A stretch of 64,000 nucleotides of DNA from Datnioides undecimradiatus (taxonomy: Eukaryota > Chordata > Actinopteri > Lobotiformes > Datnioididae): positions 8,939,001 to 9,003,000 of the forward strand of contig WARS01000026.1 of NCBI GenBank assembly GCA_008933995.1. The letters are read 5' to 3'. This document shows positions 32,234-44,600 of this stretch, piece after piece. The position numbers were made by a program, and so were the translations under genes. How positions within the stretch are numbered: position 1 is the first letter of the stretch; the number at the start of each line of letters is the position of its first letter. A model generated the notes under the pieces. That model made no database searches. It saw nothing but the letters and a program-made list of their open reading frames with translations, and was not told where the DNA came from.

Positions 32234-34734
32234 ATGTGGACAGTGGCGCTCCTCCTTGTAATGGGACTAGTAGATCTGAGCATCGGCCAGCATTACAGCC
32301 AGTTCCAGTGGCTGTCTCATCTGCGAGGGCGGCGGCGGCATGCCGGCTGGCGGGCCGAGGATGTGGACTGCCCCCTGGAGTGTGACTGCCCTTCACTCTA
32401 CCCCACAGCTATGTACTGTCACAGCCGCAACCTTCAGCATGTTCCCTACGTCCCCTCACATATCAAGTACGTCTACCTGCAGCGCAACCAGATCACAGGC
32501 ATTCAGGATGGGGTGTTTGACAACGCTACTAACCTTGTCTGGGTTGTGCTATTTCACAACCAGCTCAACTCGGACAAGATCGGGAAGAACGTATTCAGCA
32601 AGCTCAAGAACCTGGACCGGCTCCTCTTGGACCACAACGAACTTACACGTGTGCCTCCCAACTTACCAAAGTCTATCACGGACCTGCGACTTGGTCACAA
32701 TAAGATCTCAAAAATCCTCTCAAACTCATTCGAGGGGATGGCCAACCTCATCACCCTTCAGCTCCACGCAAATGTCATAGAGGACGTTGGAGGTGTGTTC
32801 AAGGGACTGAAATCTCTGACCATGCTGGATATGAGGAAAAACAGGCTGAAGAAAATCCCAGACAACCTTCCTGAGAGGCTGCAGCAGCTCTACTTGGAGT
32901 TCAATAACATAGAGAGTGTGCCGTCGGGCTTTTTCACCATGTATCCCAAACTGCAGTTTGTCCGGTTGGCTCATAACAAGCTGACAGATAAAGGACTTCC
33001 CTCTAATGTCTTCAATATCAGCACGCTGGTTGAGCTAGACCTTTCTTTCAATAAACTGGAGAAAATCCCTGTTGTCAGTAGGAACCTGGAGAACCTTTAT
33101 TTACAAGCCAATAAGATCAAAGGTATGGACACTTCTCTGTTAAGATTTTTGGCACTATAACATGTCACATAAAAGTAAAGTAGTGAATTTAAAGCCCCAG
33201 TGGAAATATGAAAGTGTACTGTAGTGTAATGTAATAATGAGATGTAACATTTTCTACTCCAGTTTTTAACAATCGGCTATGACCTGAAATATTTTTAACA
33301 ACACTTATTTAAAGTGAAAGCGGCATCAAAACCGTAAAGGGTTATTTGAATGTTTTGATTATACTTATAGCTTTGCATTTGAGTACTTTTAATGCCATTC
33401 TGACCATGGACCCTGAAGCCATATTTCACAATGCTGATGTGAGACACTACACTACGCAGATTTAACCATTAACACTGGGTTGGTAGGCAAAGCAGGATAC
33501 ACACTCTGCCTTTCACTTGGTTAAGAACTGAGCGATTTAAGTCTCACAAATGTTTAATGGCAAAAATATGAGTGGAAAGTTTAAATTGTTGACCCTCCCA
33601 GCATGATTTAACGTCTTAGCGAAAATTATGTTGCAGAATAAACTTGAGGTGAGTTTAATAGTTTAAAAACTTGTATGTGATTTGAACAAGCTGATCTCAT
33701 TTTACTTTATAGGCGGTCGCACTTTTGGTGAGCTCAACATTCCCTCCCCCCAGCAACTTCATGCACTTCCTTTGCTTGTAGAACTTTGAACTTATGTAAA
33801 GTTCACTCATATTGTTTCAAGCTGGCTTGTTTTCACAGCGCCTTTTAACTGTATTTATGGGTTCAACATACTCCAGCTTCTAACCATATTTGGCAATTAA
33901 ACTTCCTAAAAGTTCACATTTTTTCTGTCGTTCCCATTTCTTAAAGTTGGATTTATTACACTCTTGGCCACACCCAAAAGTAATGTAATACAGCACATCA
34001 CTTTTGTAGTGGGGAGCGTGAATGCAGCAACATTTTGAACAATTAACTGTAACAACTGTAAAAGCAGGATTTTCAAAGAACTTCTGTAGAAGCTTGGACA
34101 CACATTACCAACAACAAAAAACAACTAAATTTCTGATCAAACAAAACCAATCAAAAGTTGATGTAATTACAAAAATAGCTGGCTTATGTCTTGTCTCGTA
34201 TGTCTTCACACACATGCTTAAAGCAACATTTAGCAAAATTGGTATTTTGTCTCGATCGCCCCCTGGTGGTAGACTGCTGATAAAACCTGCATGTTAGTAG
34301 ATGGGCGCATGCCATTTCAATCCAGACCGCTTGCTGCACAGCTAACTGAGTTAGCTACCTAGCAGCTACTTATCAGTCCATCAAAGAACCCTATAATTTA
34401 GAGAGTTCGGGTAGCCGTACAAACCGTTCACCATAATAATGTAGCAAGGTAATTTGTACCTGCTCAACCCCCACCGCCCCCCCCCCCCCCCCCCCAAATA
34501 GTTGTATAATGTTAAGTCCTATTAGAAGGAATATACAGTAGTACTCACCTCCTTGATATTTCTTCGCTTTTGTATCTTACAGAGTTCTCCCTGAGCAGTT
34601 TCTGCAGCATAATCGACATGTTAAACTTCTCCAAGCTGAGAATGCTGCGTTTGGATGCCAATGAGATCAGTGCCAAAGACATTCCTGCTCAAGCTGCCTA
34701 CTGTTTGCGGCATGTTGCCTTCATTGATGTGTAG
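32234..34734 (+). CDS. fmod: Fibromodulin (class II small leucine-rich proteoglycan), 2 coding exons
   Basis: Coding exons are 32234..33122 and 34583..34734, joining in frame to 346 aa. The secreted protein binds fibrillar collagen and modulates fibril growth. A signal peptide covers about 1-18 (MWTVALLLVMGLVDLSIG). The N-terminal cysteine cluster is C46, C50, C52 and C62 (CPLECDC...AMYC). About ten LRRs follow (about 68-320; for example YLQRNQITGI, LDHNELTRVP, LDLSFNKLEKIP). The C-terminal ear cysteines are C304 and C337. Predicted N-glycosylation sites include NAT, NIS and NFS. The phrases TAMYC, KYVYLQRNQIT, VFDNAT and NLENLYLQANKI match fibromodulin better than lumican or keratocan. The region between signal peptide and cysteine cluster is short and basic (RGRRRH), with one tyrosine, instead of the acidic tyrosine-sulphated stretch of mammals. 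The start ATG follows an intron acceptor. It could be either teleost paralogue (a or b). Confidence 0.92.
34240..34330. repeat. Possible short dispersed repeat in fmod intron
   Basis: The motif gatcgccccctggtggtaga, preceded by aaagcaacatttagcaaaat, resembles a frequent teleost intronic repeat core. It is short and degenerate. Confidence 0.3.
34477..34495. repeat. C homopolymer in fmod intron
   Basis: A nearly pure run of about 19 C lies about 90 bases upstream of the last fmod exon. Length is likely to vary between individuals or reads. Confidence 0.85.
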
Positions 34735-35589
34735 CGCTCTGTGATCTCTCCTACTCATTTGTCTCAACTCATCCAGGGAGTCACTGCATCTGTAACACCC
34801 TCACAACCTCTCAACACCTGCCACTGTGTTTACCTAATATTGTTCACAGCTGACTCTATTATTACACTTTTTTAAGATAATGTATCGTTAAACTGTTATG
34901 AAAGCTGCTATTATTATTCCAAACGATTAAACGGTTCCAGTATTAGTCATCAGGAAATTCCGCAGTTGTATAATCACGTATCCAGATGAGGCATATGGAT
35001 CACAGAGAGCGACGAGAGAGGCCAGATGACCGATATCCTTACAACAAACTAATTTGATCATCACTTTCAGCATTCTGGCACAAATAATACACTTAAGTAT
35101 AAATAGGTTGTAGCCGATGGCAGCAAGTTCTGCTTGTGTCATGTCTGGCAAAGTATAAACCATAAAACTGCCAATCATCAGTTTAAGACTCAGTTTGGAT
35201 CTTTGCCTCCACCATGTGGCACTAAGTGATAAAACAGCAAATTGAGCAGTGGTTATCCTGGTTATTGTTATCTGGCAGAGGTCACTATTTCATATTATCA
35301 CTGATACATGTGTAATAATGAATTTACCTTTCAATTGTGCTTGGCTCTTATATCTGTAGTTTCATTTAATCATTTCCATCAAAATGCAGTTGTATTTTCA
35401 AGTCTTTGTGACTTTGTGAAAAAGATAATCATATATTGCTTAAGACTGTGATAAACATATCTATCTAAAACTGTTATCTAATTTTTTACTTTGTTCTTTT
35501 TTTGGTTTTGCATTGAGGTTTTGGGGTGGAATTTCTGAGCCAATGTGAATTTTATTGTATCTCATAGACCTATGTATGTGTGAGAGACA

Positions 35590-35595
35590 AATAAA
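35590..35595 (+). promoter_or_regulatory. Probable fmod polyadenylation signal
   Basis: AATAAA lies about 855 bases after the fmod stop codon; it is the first canonical motif I noted downstream on the plus strand. Confidence 0.5.
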
Positions 35596-36977
35596 GTCAG
35601 AAAGCTAATGTCAAGATTTATAACAATTTGTATCCACTTTGCCAAAAAGGTATGATTTCTACATTAACATGTCATGTAAATCTTTTACATCTGAGAAAAA
35701 TGTGTTTCCAGAGTTATTTGTCTCGCTAAATGTTGACAGTTACATATTTTTTAGCAACAACAAAATGTTCTGTTTCCTGTAATTTGAAGGTAAAAGAGGC
35801 AGAGAGGTTGGGAGAGAGAAAAAGGGCGGCAGCTCTCTTGACAATTCTAACTGGTCTTAGGCAGTTCCCACATATTTATTGTTGAAGACAACTTGCCTTT
35901 TCATCTTCCACAGCTGCCTTTAATCCTCTGCAGAAAGGCACTAAATTGAATTATAGGAATACTTTCCTTGTTTTGTAATGGAGCAATGTCTTGGGATGAA
36001 GAATGGATTACTGCCAGCACAACAGTGGTTTGCACACTGATAAGCGGTAGCCTGTGAAATTAAGTGTTGGATGATAAGTGTTGGATCATGTTATATTGCA
36101 GGCTGAACATGGCTGTGCAGATGCTGTGAGGTAGGGCTTTATTTTCTTTTTCTCCTCTGCTTCCTATACTGACTCTTCAAAAACAAAATAGAGGCCAGCA
36201 CACGTACACAATCACATGTGGGAATCTTTCGACAGGCTTTATTGATGTTGTCCTCTCCAAGACGCACACACAACTGTTGCACTTTGTGGGGACTTGTTTG
36301 AAAAGTCAGACATTATGCAATTTATTATTATAAAACATAGGGTTGGACCATGACCGGATAAACAAGGGTGAAAGTCATGACAACATTAGGGAACACTCTC
36401 TCACCCTCCCTCTCAGAACTATTGAGATACTACCACGCAGTAATGATTAAATATCATCCATGGACTCCAGTAAACTGTAGTAGCACATTGTTTCCACTGA
36501 ATCCCGTCACGCCCTGTGCAGTGAAGACATTTCTTGAGAACTGTAGCAATGACTGGTGTATATCTGTCTGGATCCTTTCTCCCACTGTCAGTAACAACAG
36601 CTCAGTGTGAGTGACCAATAATACAATATCCTCCAGAGTACATGTTGAAATTATTTTTACTGATTTGCAATGAAACTGGATATGCAAATCTTTGGTCCTA
36701 ACATTCAGAAGTTGGCTGCTTGATGGCTGTATATTGATCAGCACTGTAAGCTGGTAATGAAGAGAACTAAACTGCTTTTCAGAGCAGTGGGAAAGCCCAC
36801 AAGGAAACTACTCATAAAATATTAGGTCGAACCGGATATGTTTTATGAATTGGCCTCAGTTTTTACAAATGGACGTGACCTGTTCTTAAGATGTGAGTCC
36901 ACGAGGTTGATATATAAATGCACCAGTAGCATGAAAGCTTGAGAGCTTTATATTTTGGATTTGACATCGATGGAACT

Positions 36978-36983
36978 TTTATT
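36978..36983 (-). promoter_or_regulatory. Possible csf1 polyadenylation signal
   Basis: The minus strand reads AATAAA about 500 bases past the csf1 stop, beyond the inferred non-coding last exon. The assignment is by position only. Confidence 0.4.
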
Positions 36984-37477
36984 ATCAATACGCAGATTGA
37001 ATAGAGTCAAACTAATAAATAACTTGTGTTTGGCAAACAACATTACAAACGGTTAAGTGGTAGCAAATGGGAACACATTATTCAACATACATAACTAGTG
37101 TAAAAATAAAACTTTTTAGTGAACTTGAAAAGATATCTGCAATAGATAATGCATAAACATAATATACATAGCATATTATTCCAAATAAGGTCCATCTTTG
37201 CTCTCAATCAAAGCGAAGCTTCAGATTAAATACGTTACTATGGTACAATACACACAATACTGATATGAAAACATGTTCAAGATAGATGAAATGTACAGCT
37301 TCACAAGTGCTCCATCTTCCGCTGCAGTCATGTGTTCTTAACTGCCTGAGGAGGAAGAAAGAAAATGAAGACACAAAGAACATAAACGTCTATCTGCACT
37401 GTGGTCACATTCAAGCAAATGTGTTTGTTTAAGATATTGAATCTGTTCCAGCTCTGGCTGTTAGAAGGATACTCACA

Positions 37478-40400
37478 TTATTGTGGCTCCATCTCTATGT
37501 CCTGCAGGTCTCTGCTTTAATCCAGAGGACAAAGGTATGCATTAGGATCAATACACACAGAGAGGTCATTCGTCAATGTCAATTTTAGAGTTCACCATTG
37601 TCTTACCTTGAGTTTGTATATGACCTTGATCTGTGAAGGCTGTGAATTTTCTATTTTGGAAAGACAAGACTTCATGTCATTATGTTGTGCAGTTATGTAC
37701 ATAAATATGTTTCATTTCTCACATTTTGAAGTAACACATCAAACAATAATACAGATTTCTAGCTTATAACAGAGCAGGTGGCAGGTGATAGACAGAGTTG
37801 TGTGTGAAGCCTGAGACAAAGGTTATTTCAGCCACATTTTGACAAATATATATCAGACGTGAGATATACTGAGCAAAGGAATTGATAAGGCAGAGAAAAC
37901 GTAACGCCGTAAAAGCTGTAGCATTTTTTAAGGGTGATTCAATATTTTTTCCACCATTAAAATTTGTCATTATTGGAATCCATTGTGACTGCTGTGATTC
38001 CAGTTGTAACCACTGTGATTCCCAACTGTGCAACTGCCTCTAAGTCTCCTTGACTGAGAAAACAAAAAAAAGCCCTCACAACCACCTTTTAAATGTACAG
38101 CAGGTGAGCATTTTACAATCAAAGGCCATATTTTGGATAGAGTATCACTTTAAAGTGGATTACATTATTTTTTTGGTCCCCTGTAGACAAAGCAAAGCTA
38201 GATACTGTTTTTTCTCAAGGTGGGTGGTGATCTGAGGTGGGTCACAGGTCAGTTTCAACATGATCCCGGGCAAACTTGTTCTTCTGAAGTCTTTTGCGTT
38301 TGTTTTTTTTTTTATATATATTTGTCTTTTTTTTTAAATTTTCCTCAGTAATCCTTTTATTTACACTGTTACTTTACTGTCATTTACCAGCTTTTTGGCC
38401 TTATGCGCAACCAGCATGTGCAATTGTCCATATATATTGATATTCATATATTAATATATCTTATCTTTTGTAGTTTCAGCGTTGCACTCAGTACTTTTGT
38501 GTGCTCCTCACTGCAGGGAAACTGTGCAGCAGTTATGGAAATTCCAGGTCTTTTGAAATAGATGATTTGTTTGGCTCCAGGTATTAAAAAGAGCCGTATG
38601 TTTGGCTCCTGTTTGGACTTTCTTGCAGTTATAGGCTCCCCTCCAGTAAAGCTATAACAGTACTGCCATCATCAGCTGTATCAACTGTTCATAGTGCAGG
38701 TGGACAGAGTTAGCGTCTGTCAGAGACAGTTTACAGTTGATGTCCAAGTTATATATGTAAACTATCACACATTGCACCCAAGCCTGATTGACTATTTGCC
38801 ATTGCATGGTACAAGGAGTCCATATCAATGCTGCTTTGTTTGACCTGGCAGGATTTCTTATACTGAGAAAATGATACACACACCACTCATTCAGCTGACA
38901 GTTAGTAAAAATAAGTGCATATATAAACACCATTAAATAGATTATTATTAAATGTAGCATGGCAATTAATTTTGCACGATAATCCAAGCGTCATGGTAAA
39001 AGCATAAAAACTGCAACACTTTTTGCAGTTTTTTCACAGAATCTTGTCCACTTCCTCGTGCAAATTTTTTAAAAAAATTGCATCCTCCTGACAAATTCTC
39101 ACTGGGCACACAGATGATGTTAATTAAAACCAAACAAAGTTAAGTGCTTAGCGCCTAGGCCTTAAGGCCGTTGGCAGGGCAACATTAACCCACACTCTGT
39201 GGCAAGACAGGAAACACTGAGTGGGGTACTACACAAGAGCTACAAAAGAAGGCGGAAAATAGCATTCCACAAGTAGAAAATTATGCATCTCATCAGGCAC
39301 CATTGCAGTTAGCTTCATCAAAACCTTTGCATTCACTTCCAGCACATGCAGCATCTTGCTTATGCTGGACATAACAATCAATACTTCCTGTCTAGCTGTC
39401 TAGTCTTGTTATTTGACATTTAAAAGCTGACTCATATTGCACACAAGACATGATCACTTCATGATGGGAAGCGGATGTATTGCTTCACCTTCCTGTTTGA
39501 ATGAATCTATTGCAAAATTGTCCATTATCCATTTTTACAGAGACTCATGTCCAGCAATGCTTGCTGCATATTTGTTGTTTATCTACTGATTGTTGTTCAT
39601 TCTATTGCTGCATGCGAACGAGCATTGCACTAAAAAGAATCAGACAAACTTGAAAGAGTCACTTAAACAGATCCATTTGTTTACCATTAACTCACCACGT
39701 ATGTTTTTAATAAAGGCATGAGAGTATTATGGTTGCTGCAGGATTCATTTTGGGAAATAATTTTGAGTTGTTTAAATCTTCATGTTATGTTAAAGATCAT
39801 GACTTGTACTAAGATGAGATACATCTTAGTGACAAATATGGATCGTGAGGCTCAGCCACTTGAAAACCACCTCTCAGAGCCATACAATGTATTATCTGAA
39901 ATAAGAGCTAATTGCACCATGTAGCCTCAAATAACAGAAAGAGCATTAACATACTTTTATACATCTGCAGACTTCTGGATTTGGAGTGCTGCAAAATAGC
40001 ATTTCTGCCCACCCCAGTAGGTCCAGCCTCCACCTTGTTTTGTTATGCTCAGTGTTTACCAGCAAGGGAGGGCTGGTACTTCTGCAATAGGGAGTGCCCC
40101 AGAGCACAAGCAAAAGCTGCCAAAGCCTACTTTATTGCAATATGACTGGAATGCATGGCTAAACTTTATTAGGGCACATGGGATTTAGGGATTAACAAAA
40201 CAGAAGCTCTGGTACCTTTTGTGTGATGAGACAGTAGAGAATAAGTATGAACAGCAGTCCTCCACAGACAGAGGCAATGATGAAGCCAAGCTTGTACAGG
40301 TCTCTGTCTGGTCTTCTATGCCAGGCCTTCACTGAGTTCTTACCATAACTGTCTGTAGAAAAATACATGTAATCTGTGATCCCAGTGGTTGGAGACAGCT

Positions 40401-43046
40401 GCATAATTCATCACAGGACTCTCCAGAAGTTAGAAATTCCCACCTGTAAAATGTTGTGTGGGTGACTCTGTGGATGTGTCTGTGGTAGAGCTGAAGCTTT
40501 CTGTGTATTCCTGCTGGCATCGCCAGTCAACTGGCGCATCACTCGTTGTCACCAGCTCCCAGTAAACAGACAGCACCTCCGAAGCCCTCTGCAGTGCTTC
40601 CAAAGGAGACCCTCTGTAGAGCATCTCAAAACTCTCTGGCTTATCCTGTGGTAGAGTCCATGAGACATACCTTAAATATTTTCACAAGTATTGCAGATTT
40701 ATCTCCTCATGCTGGGCAGTGCCTCACTTCACATTCTTCTTTTCTGTGTTTTATATTTTAGAAAATTTAATCCATCAGTCCTGAAAAGCAGGTGGCTTTT
40801 CAAGTTGCAAGTTTACCACTCAGAGGCACACACTCACCTCAACTTCTTCATTGATCTGAGGCACACATTTCTGAGAGTAGATGTTGAGGATGAGTGCTCT
40901 CAAGGACTGAACATAGCCATCATTGACTGAACCCCGACTATATTTGAAATGGGTGGTGAGAAGCTCCAGGATCCAGGGTAAAGCAGCTTTAACAAAGCAA
41001 CATTTGCTCTGTTGGAAATCAGAGCACAGGGTAATGAACATAAAAGCAAAGTACAGTTAATGGAAAGTTTGATATAAAAGGCTTTGGTCCCATAAAACAA
41101 ATGCTACCTTACCAAACTTCTCCGTTCTATGAAAGTGTAAGTTATCGAACACCCACTTCTCAACTGGTTATCCATCTGCAGAAACATTTATAGGTAGATT
41201 TCAGCCCTGTTTAGCACAATCGTCACATCTTTATTAACGTTGTTTCAACACCTACCAGACGCCTGACTGTCAGCAGGTGCTCCCTAGTGATGGAGTGTCT
41301 GCATGGACCAGGGACCTCAGTCATAGTCAGAGGGAAGCTCAGGAACATAAGCACACACAGACACTTTACCTGCAACTGACACAACCATACATTATCTTAT
41401 CTTTATGTCCACAATAAATTATCTTTACATTCTGCATGACTTCGAGGAAGGGGGAGAGGGGCTGATTCTCATGTAGATTAAGCATGCTAAAAGAGCAAAA
41501 TGAAGAATACTCTAGACCACCAGCTCTCTACCAAGGCAGGATTAAGCACAAATGGGGCATGCTGACCTTAACCATTTCAATATGAATGCAGTCCACATAG
41601 CAGTCTCTCTCGCTCCGATTCAGTTTTCCCTCCCAAATCATGAATATCTTTTCTTCATAGGAGAGCACTCTTATAAAGTATTTTACAAGGAAAACTTCAG
41701 TTCAAAGCAAGCTGAATTTCCACCTTATTGTGCCATAACAGTTTACCACTGCCATCTAAAAGGTACTTTATAATGCCGAATACATTGCAAATACATTTTC
41801 TTTTCACCCCTGCAGATTACAGTTCAGCTACTTGACCTGAGTCCTAATAATGTATCAGATTTTGGCTCAAATTCAGGCATAAGGAGTGTACAGAGGTTCA
41901 CTCTGACACTACCAGTGACCGATGTTTAACTGTGCGTGACCTCAGAAGAACCAAGCCTCTTGCTAGATTAGTTCCAGTTATGGTTAAATAGTGCCCTCTA
42001 CCATGGAAGCTTGGCTTGGGAGAGCAACATGCACAGGTTCCTTCTGTATGATGCCTGCTACTAAACACCTTTTGGCAAGTGTAATTTTAAAATGGGCTCC
42101 AGATGGATTTAATCCTTTTACTGGGGATTAAAAAATGGTGACAAACATATGCTTCTTGCATTGCAGTCAAAATGTCTGCAAAGGAAGGCTCTCCCTGATA
42201 ATCATCCCAATGACTTGCTTGACCTGTGACTTCAATACAGCTTTTGCAACAGTCAAGACAGATGGCAGCGAAACACTGCATTGAAACAATAAAACATGAT
42301 TTATTCATTGCCTGGTCGACCTCTGAAATGTATTAAGACACAAAAGGCAATTCTTTGAAATCCACCAGGGACGACAAATATTCTTTTCATACTTTGTTGT
42401 CTGTTCCTCATGTAACACTAAGCTGTACAGTTTAACTCTTTTATAGGTTTTTAAATTGTGCGACACAACTTCATGCAGTTCCTGCTAGGATTATGTTTCA
42501 TGAAGTTGTTACGTGCATGCAAATTTGCTGCTGAGCCCTGAAGGAAAACAAAAAGTCTTGTCCCCTCGTGGTTTTAACTATTAAATCCAATAATAAAAAT
42601 AAGATAAAATGATAATGTTGTGAGAGTGGCATTTGAAACATAGCAGATAAAAGGTTGATTCTAAAAGCAAAACAAGATGCTACATGTGAGCTGAAAGAAT
42701 TTCATACCAGCCTCTGACTGTTATTGGGAACCCATTTGATGAATGATGATGACACATAATCACATTAATGTAATCTAATAAAACTATTAATGCCACTGGT
42801 ATTTGACAAATGCAGGAGCACATGATGCAAATGTCAACTGTCACATGATTTGTTTTCTCTATGCTGTCTATGATATCTGTATTTAGGTCAGTGAACTCCA
42901 CAATCAGGCAACAAACTTAAACTCACAGACAGACTACTGCATGCATGCTCTGGGTATTGCTTTTGGATCTTTATTGCAGTGATTATAGAAAAGTTCTCAC
43001 CTACCTTAGCTTTGCTCTGAATCAGGGTTGACACAAGGATGGTCAT
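37478..43046 (-). CDS. csf1: Macrophage colony-stimulating factor 1 (teleost type), 8 coding exons
   Basis: Coding exons on the minus strand: 43005..43046, 41256..41369, 41113..41175, 40838..41008, 40444..40645, 40216..40352, 37607..37650 and 37478..37511. They join in frame to 268 aa. CSF1 is the four-helix cytokine that drives macrophage growth through CSF1R. The signal peptide runs to about residue 32 (CLCVLMFLSFPLTMTE). The cytokine domain is about 33-175: GPCRHSITREHLLTVRRL (helix A), SGCSITYTFIE, SKCCFVKAALPWILELLTTH and YVQSLRALILNIYSQKC. Cysteines 37, 61, 76, 77, 121 and 173 can supply the intrachain and dimer disulphides. A short Ser/Thr-rich spacer follows (SFSSTTDTSTESPTQ), then one transmembrane helix (about 219-241) and a 27-residue tail ending DIEMEPQ. 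This looks like a fish short form without the long proteoglycan exon of mammals. Which paralogue (csf1a or csf1b) cannot be decided here. A non-coding last exon is likely. Confidence 0.92.
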
Positions 43047-43270
43047 CTGGTACGTGTTTGACAATGGAAAACACCAGACTCCTCTGTCACACTCATTGAA
43101 GCAAAGAGATCCTTTTCATATATTCAGTTCCACTCTACAGAAAGGAATTTGCTGTTAAGTAAATCTGACACTTTGTCATGTGGCTCTGTTTGTCAGTGCA
43201 TTGCCTGATGTGCTCCTCCTGCACCGAGTGAGTTCAAATGGAGACTAACAGTTTCAGCTGACAGTCGGCC

Positions 43271-43280
43271 CTTTTTAAAG
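43271..43280 (-). promoter_or_regulatory. Possible TATA-like box of csf1
   Basis: The minus strand reads TTTAAAAA about 230 bases upstream of the csf1 ATG. It is the only TATA-like element I noticed near the start. No transcription start can be read from sequence alone. Confidence 0.3.
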
Positions 43281-44449
43281 ACCTCCCACCTCTCCACTCT
43301 GTTTGACAAGACACAGCGTCCTGCGCCTTTACAGATGTGTCTTGACAAATTGTTTTTTTGACTCTAAAATGACTGGATAATATAGCTTAGTTCAACTCAT
43401 TTGGCAGAGGAAGTATCTAAGAAGTAAAAAGTTAATGAGGAAAAGGGGAAAAAAGCTTGCAGGAGCTTGAAGTGGTTGCTTATAACATCTGTTCTTGCTC
43501 TTGAAACTCTATCCCTTGAAAGCAGCTTGCATTTAAAACACTGGTCCACGTATGCCCTTGCTCTCCTTAGGAGAAAAAGCTGTGATTGACTGGACCCTCT
43601 TAGCAAGAAAAATAAGGTGCCCTCGTGCTCACAGAGAAGGTCTGCAGATCACAGTCGGGGTCTGCAGAGGTTTTCGGAGGCAGCAGATGTTCCATGCTGC
43701 TTGAGGAATCCTGAACTTTTTTTTCTTTTCTTACTCAACATCACGTTGCACTAAAAGAAAGTCAGGTTTATTGGGACAGTGGGTGTCTTACTATTTGTAA
43801 GACCTGGCCCGACCCTAGATAGAGATACACACACATAAATGTCTTAATGAGCCACTTTTCATGGTGAATTCTTCTCATAACATATCAACAGTCTCCAGAA
43901 GGGGAAAAAACATTTGGCCTGGGGTTTATTAACACAGGAAGTAAATTCCTACACTTTGCATTATGAACACATTCCTGCAATCGTAAACTTACCATCGTAA
44001 ACTCATGTATCCGAGTCATTTATTGCTGTCGTACTGTGAAGAGTACTGTTTTTACTGAATCAGTGGTGGGAAGTGACTAAGTAAACTTACTGAAGTACCA
44101 CAAACAGCACAGTTTTGAATTACTTGTGCCTGATTGTTTTCATTTCGTGCTACTTTTGTGGGTTTTTTTTTGACTACACCACATTTAGCTGACAGCTGTA
44201 ATTGCTTGGCAAATTAGCTTAAAAAAATACAAATAGAGTATGAGCTGAATCTAAAATCAGCTCCACTTCTAAGAGCAACAACATTATCAAATTAACTAAC
44301 ATCATTTAATGATACAGCCCAATTAATCGAATGATCTAATATGTATAATAAGACTGGAAGGCGCCATGTGTGCGTCACCTGTGTAATGTAGTTTTGGATA
44401 CTTTCAGTAAATTTTGGTCATAATACTTCCTACTTTTCTTTTTTTTTTT

Positions 44450-44600
44450 CATTATTATTTTAGCATCTCTGCTTTATTGATAGTGACAGTGGAGACAGAG
44501 GGGGAAGGCAAGGGGAGAGAAATAGAGAGGATGAGATGCTACAAAGGGCCCAAGCTGGAACCAAACTTGGGCTGCTGTGGTTTGGACTCAAAATAAGGAA
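44450..44600. repeat. Degenerate SINE-like repeat
   Basis: The segment reads ttattgatagtgacagtgga, then a purine-rich aggggagagaaatagagagg, then gctacaaagggcccaagctg and aaccaaacttgggctgctg. This order matches a widespread teleost repeat whose last part resembles an antisense tRNA B box (gattcgaacccgggctgctg type). It is decayed, and the tRNA relationship is from memory, not tested. Confidence 0.5.

Larger units (their letters stand above)
34735..37477. other. fmod 3' UTR and convergent spacer to csf1
   Basis: fmod (+) and csf1 (-) converge here. AATAAA at 35,590-35,595 is a good fmod polyadenylation signal (3' UTR of about 870 bases). On the minus strand an acceptor-like pyrimidine tract near 37,346 suggests that csf1 has a non-coding last exon. 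A minus-strand AATAAA at 36,978-36,983 could end it. I see no other gene. Confidence 0.5.

Noticed and set aside
39159-39170. 12-base perfect palindrome ggccttaaggcc
   Set aside because: Too short to be more than chance in 64 kb without other structure around it.
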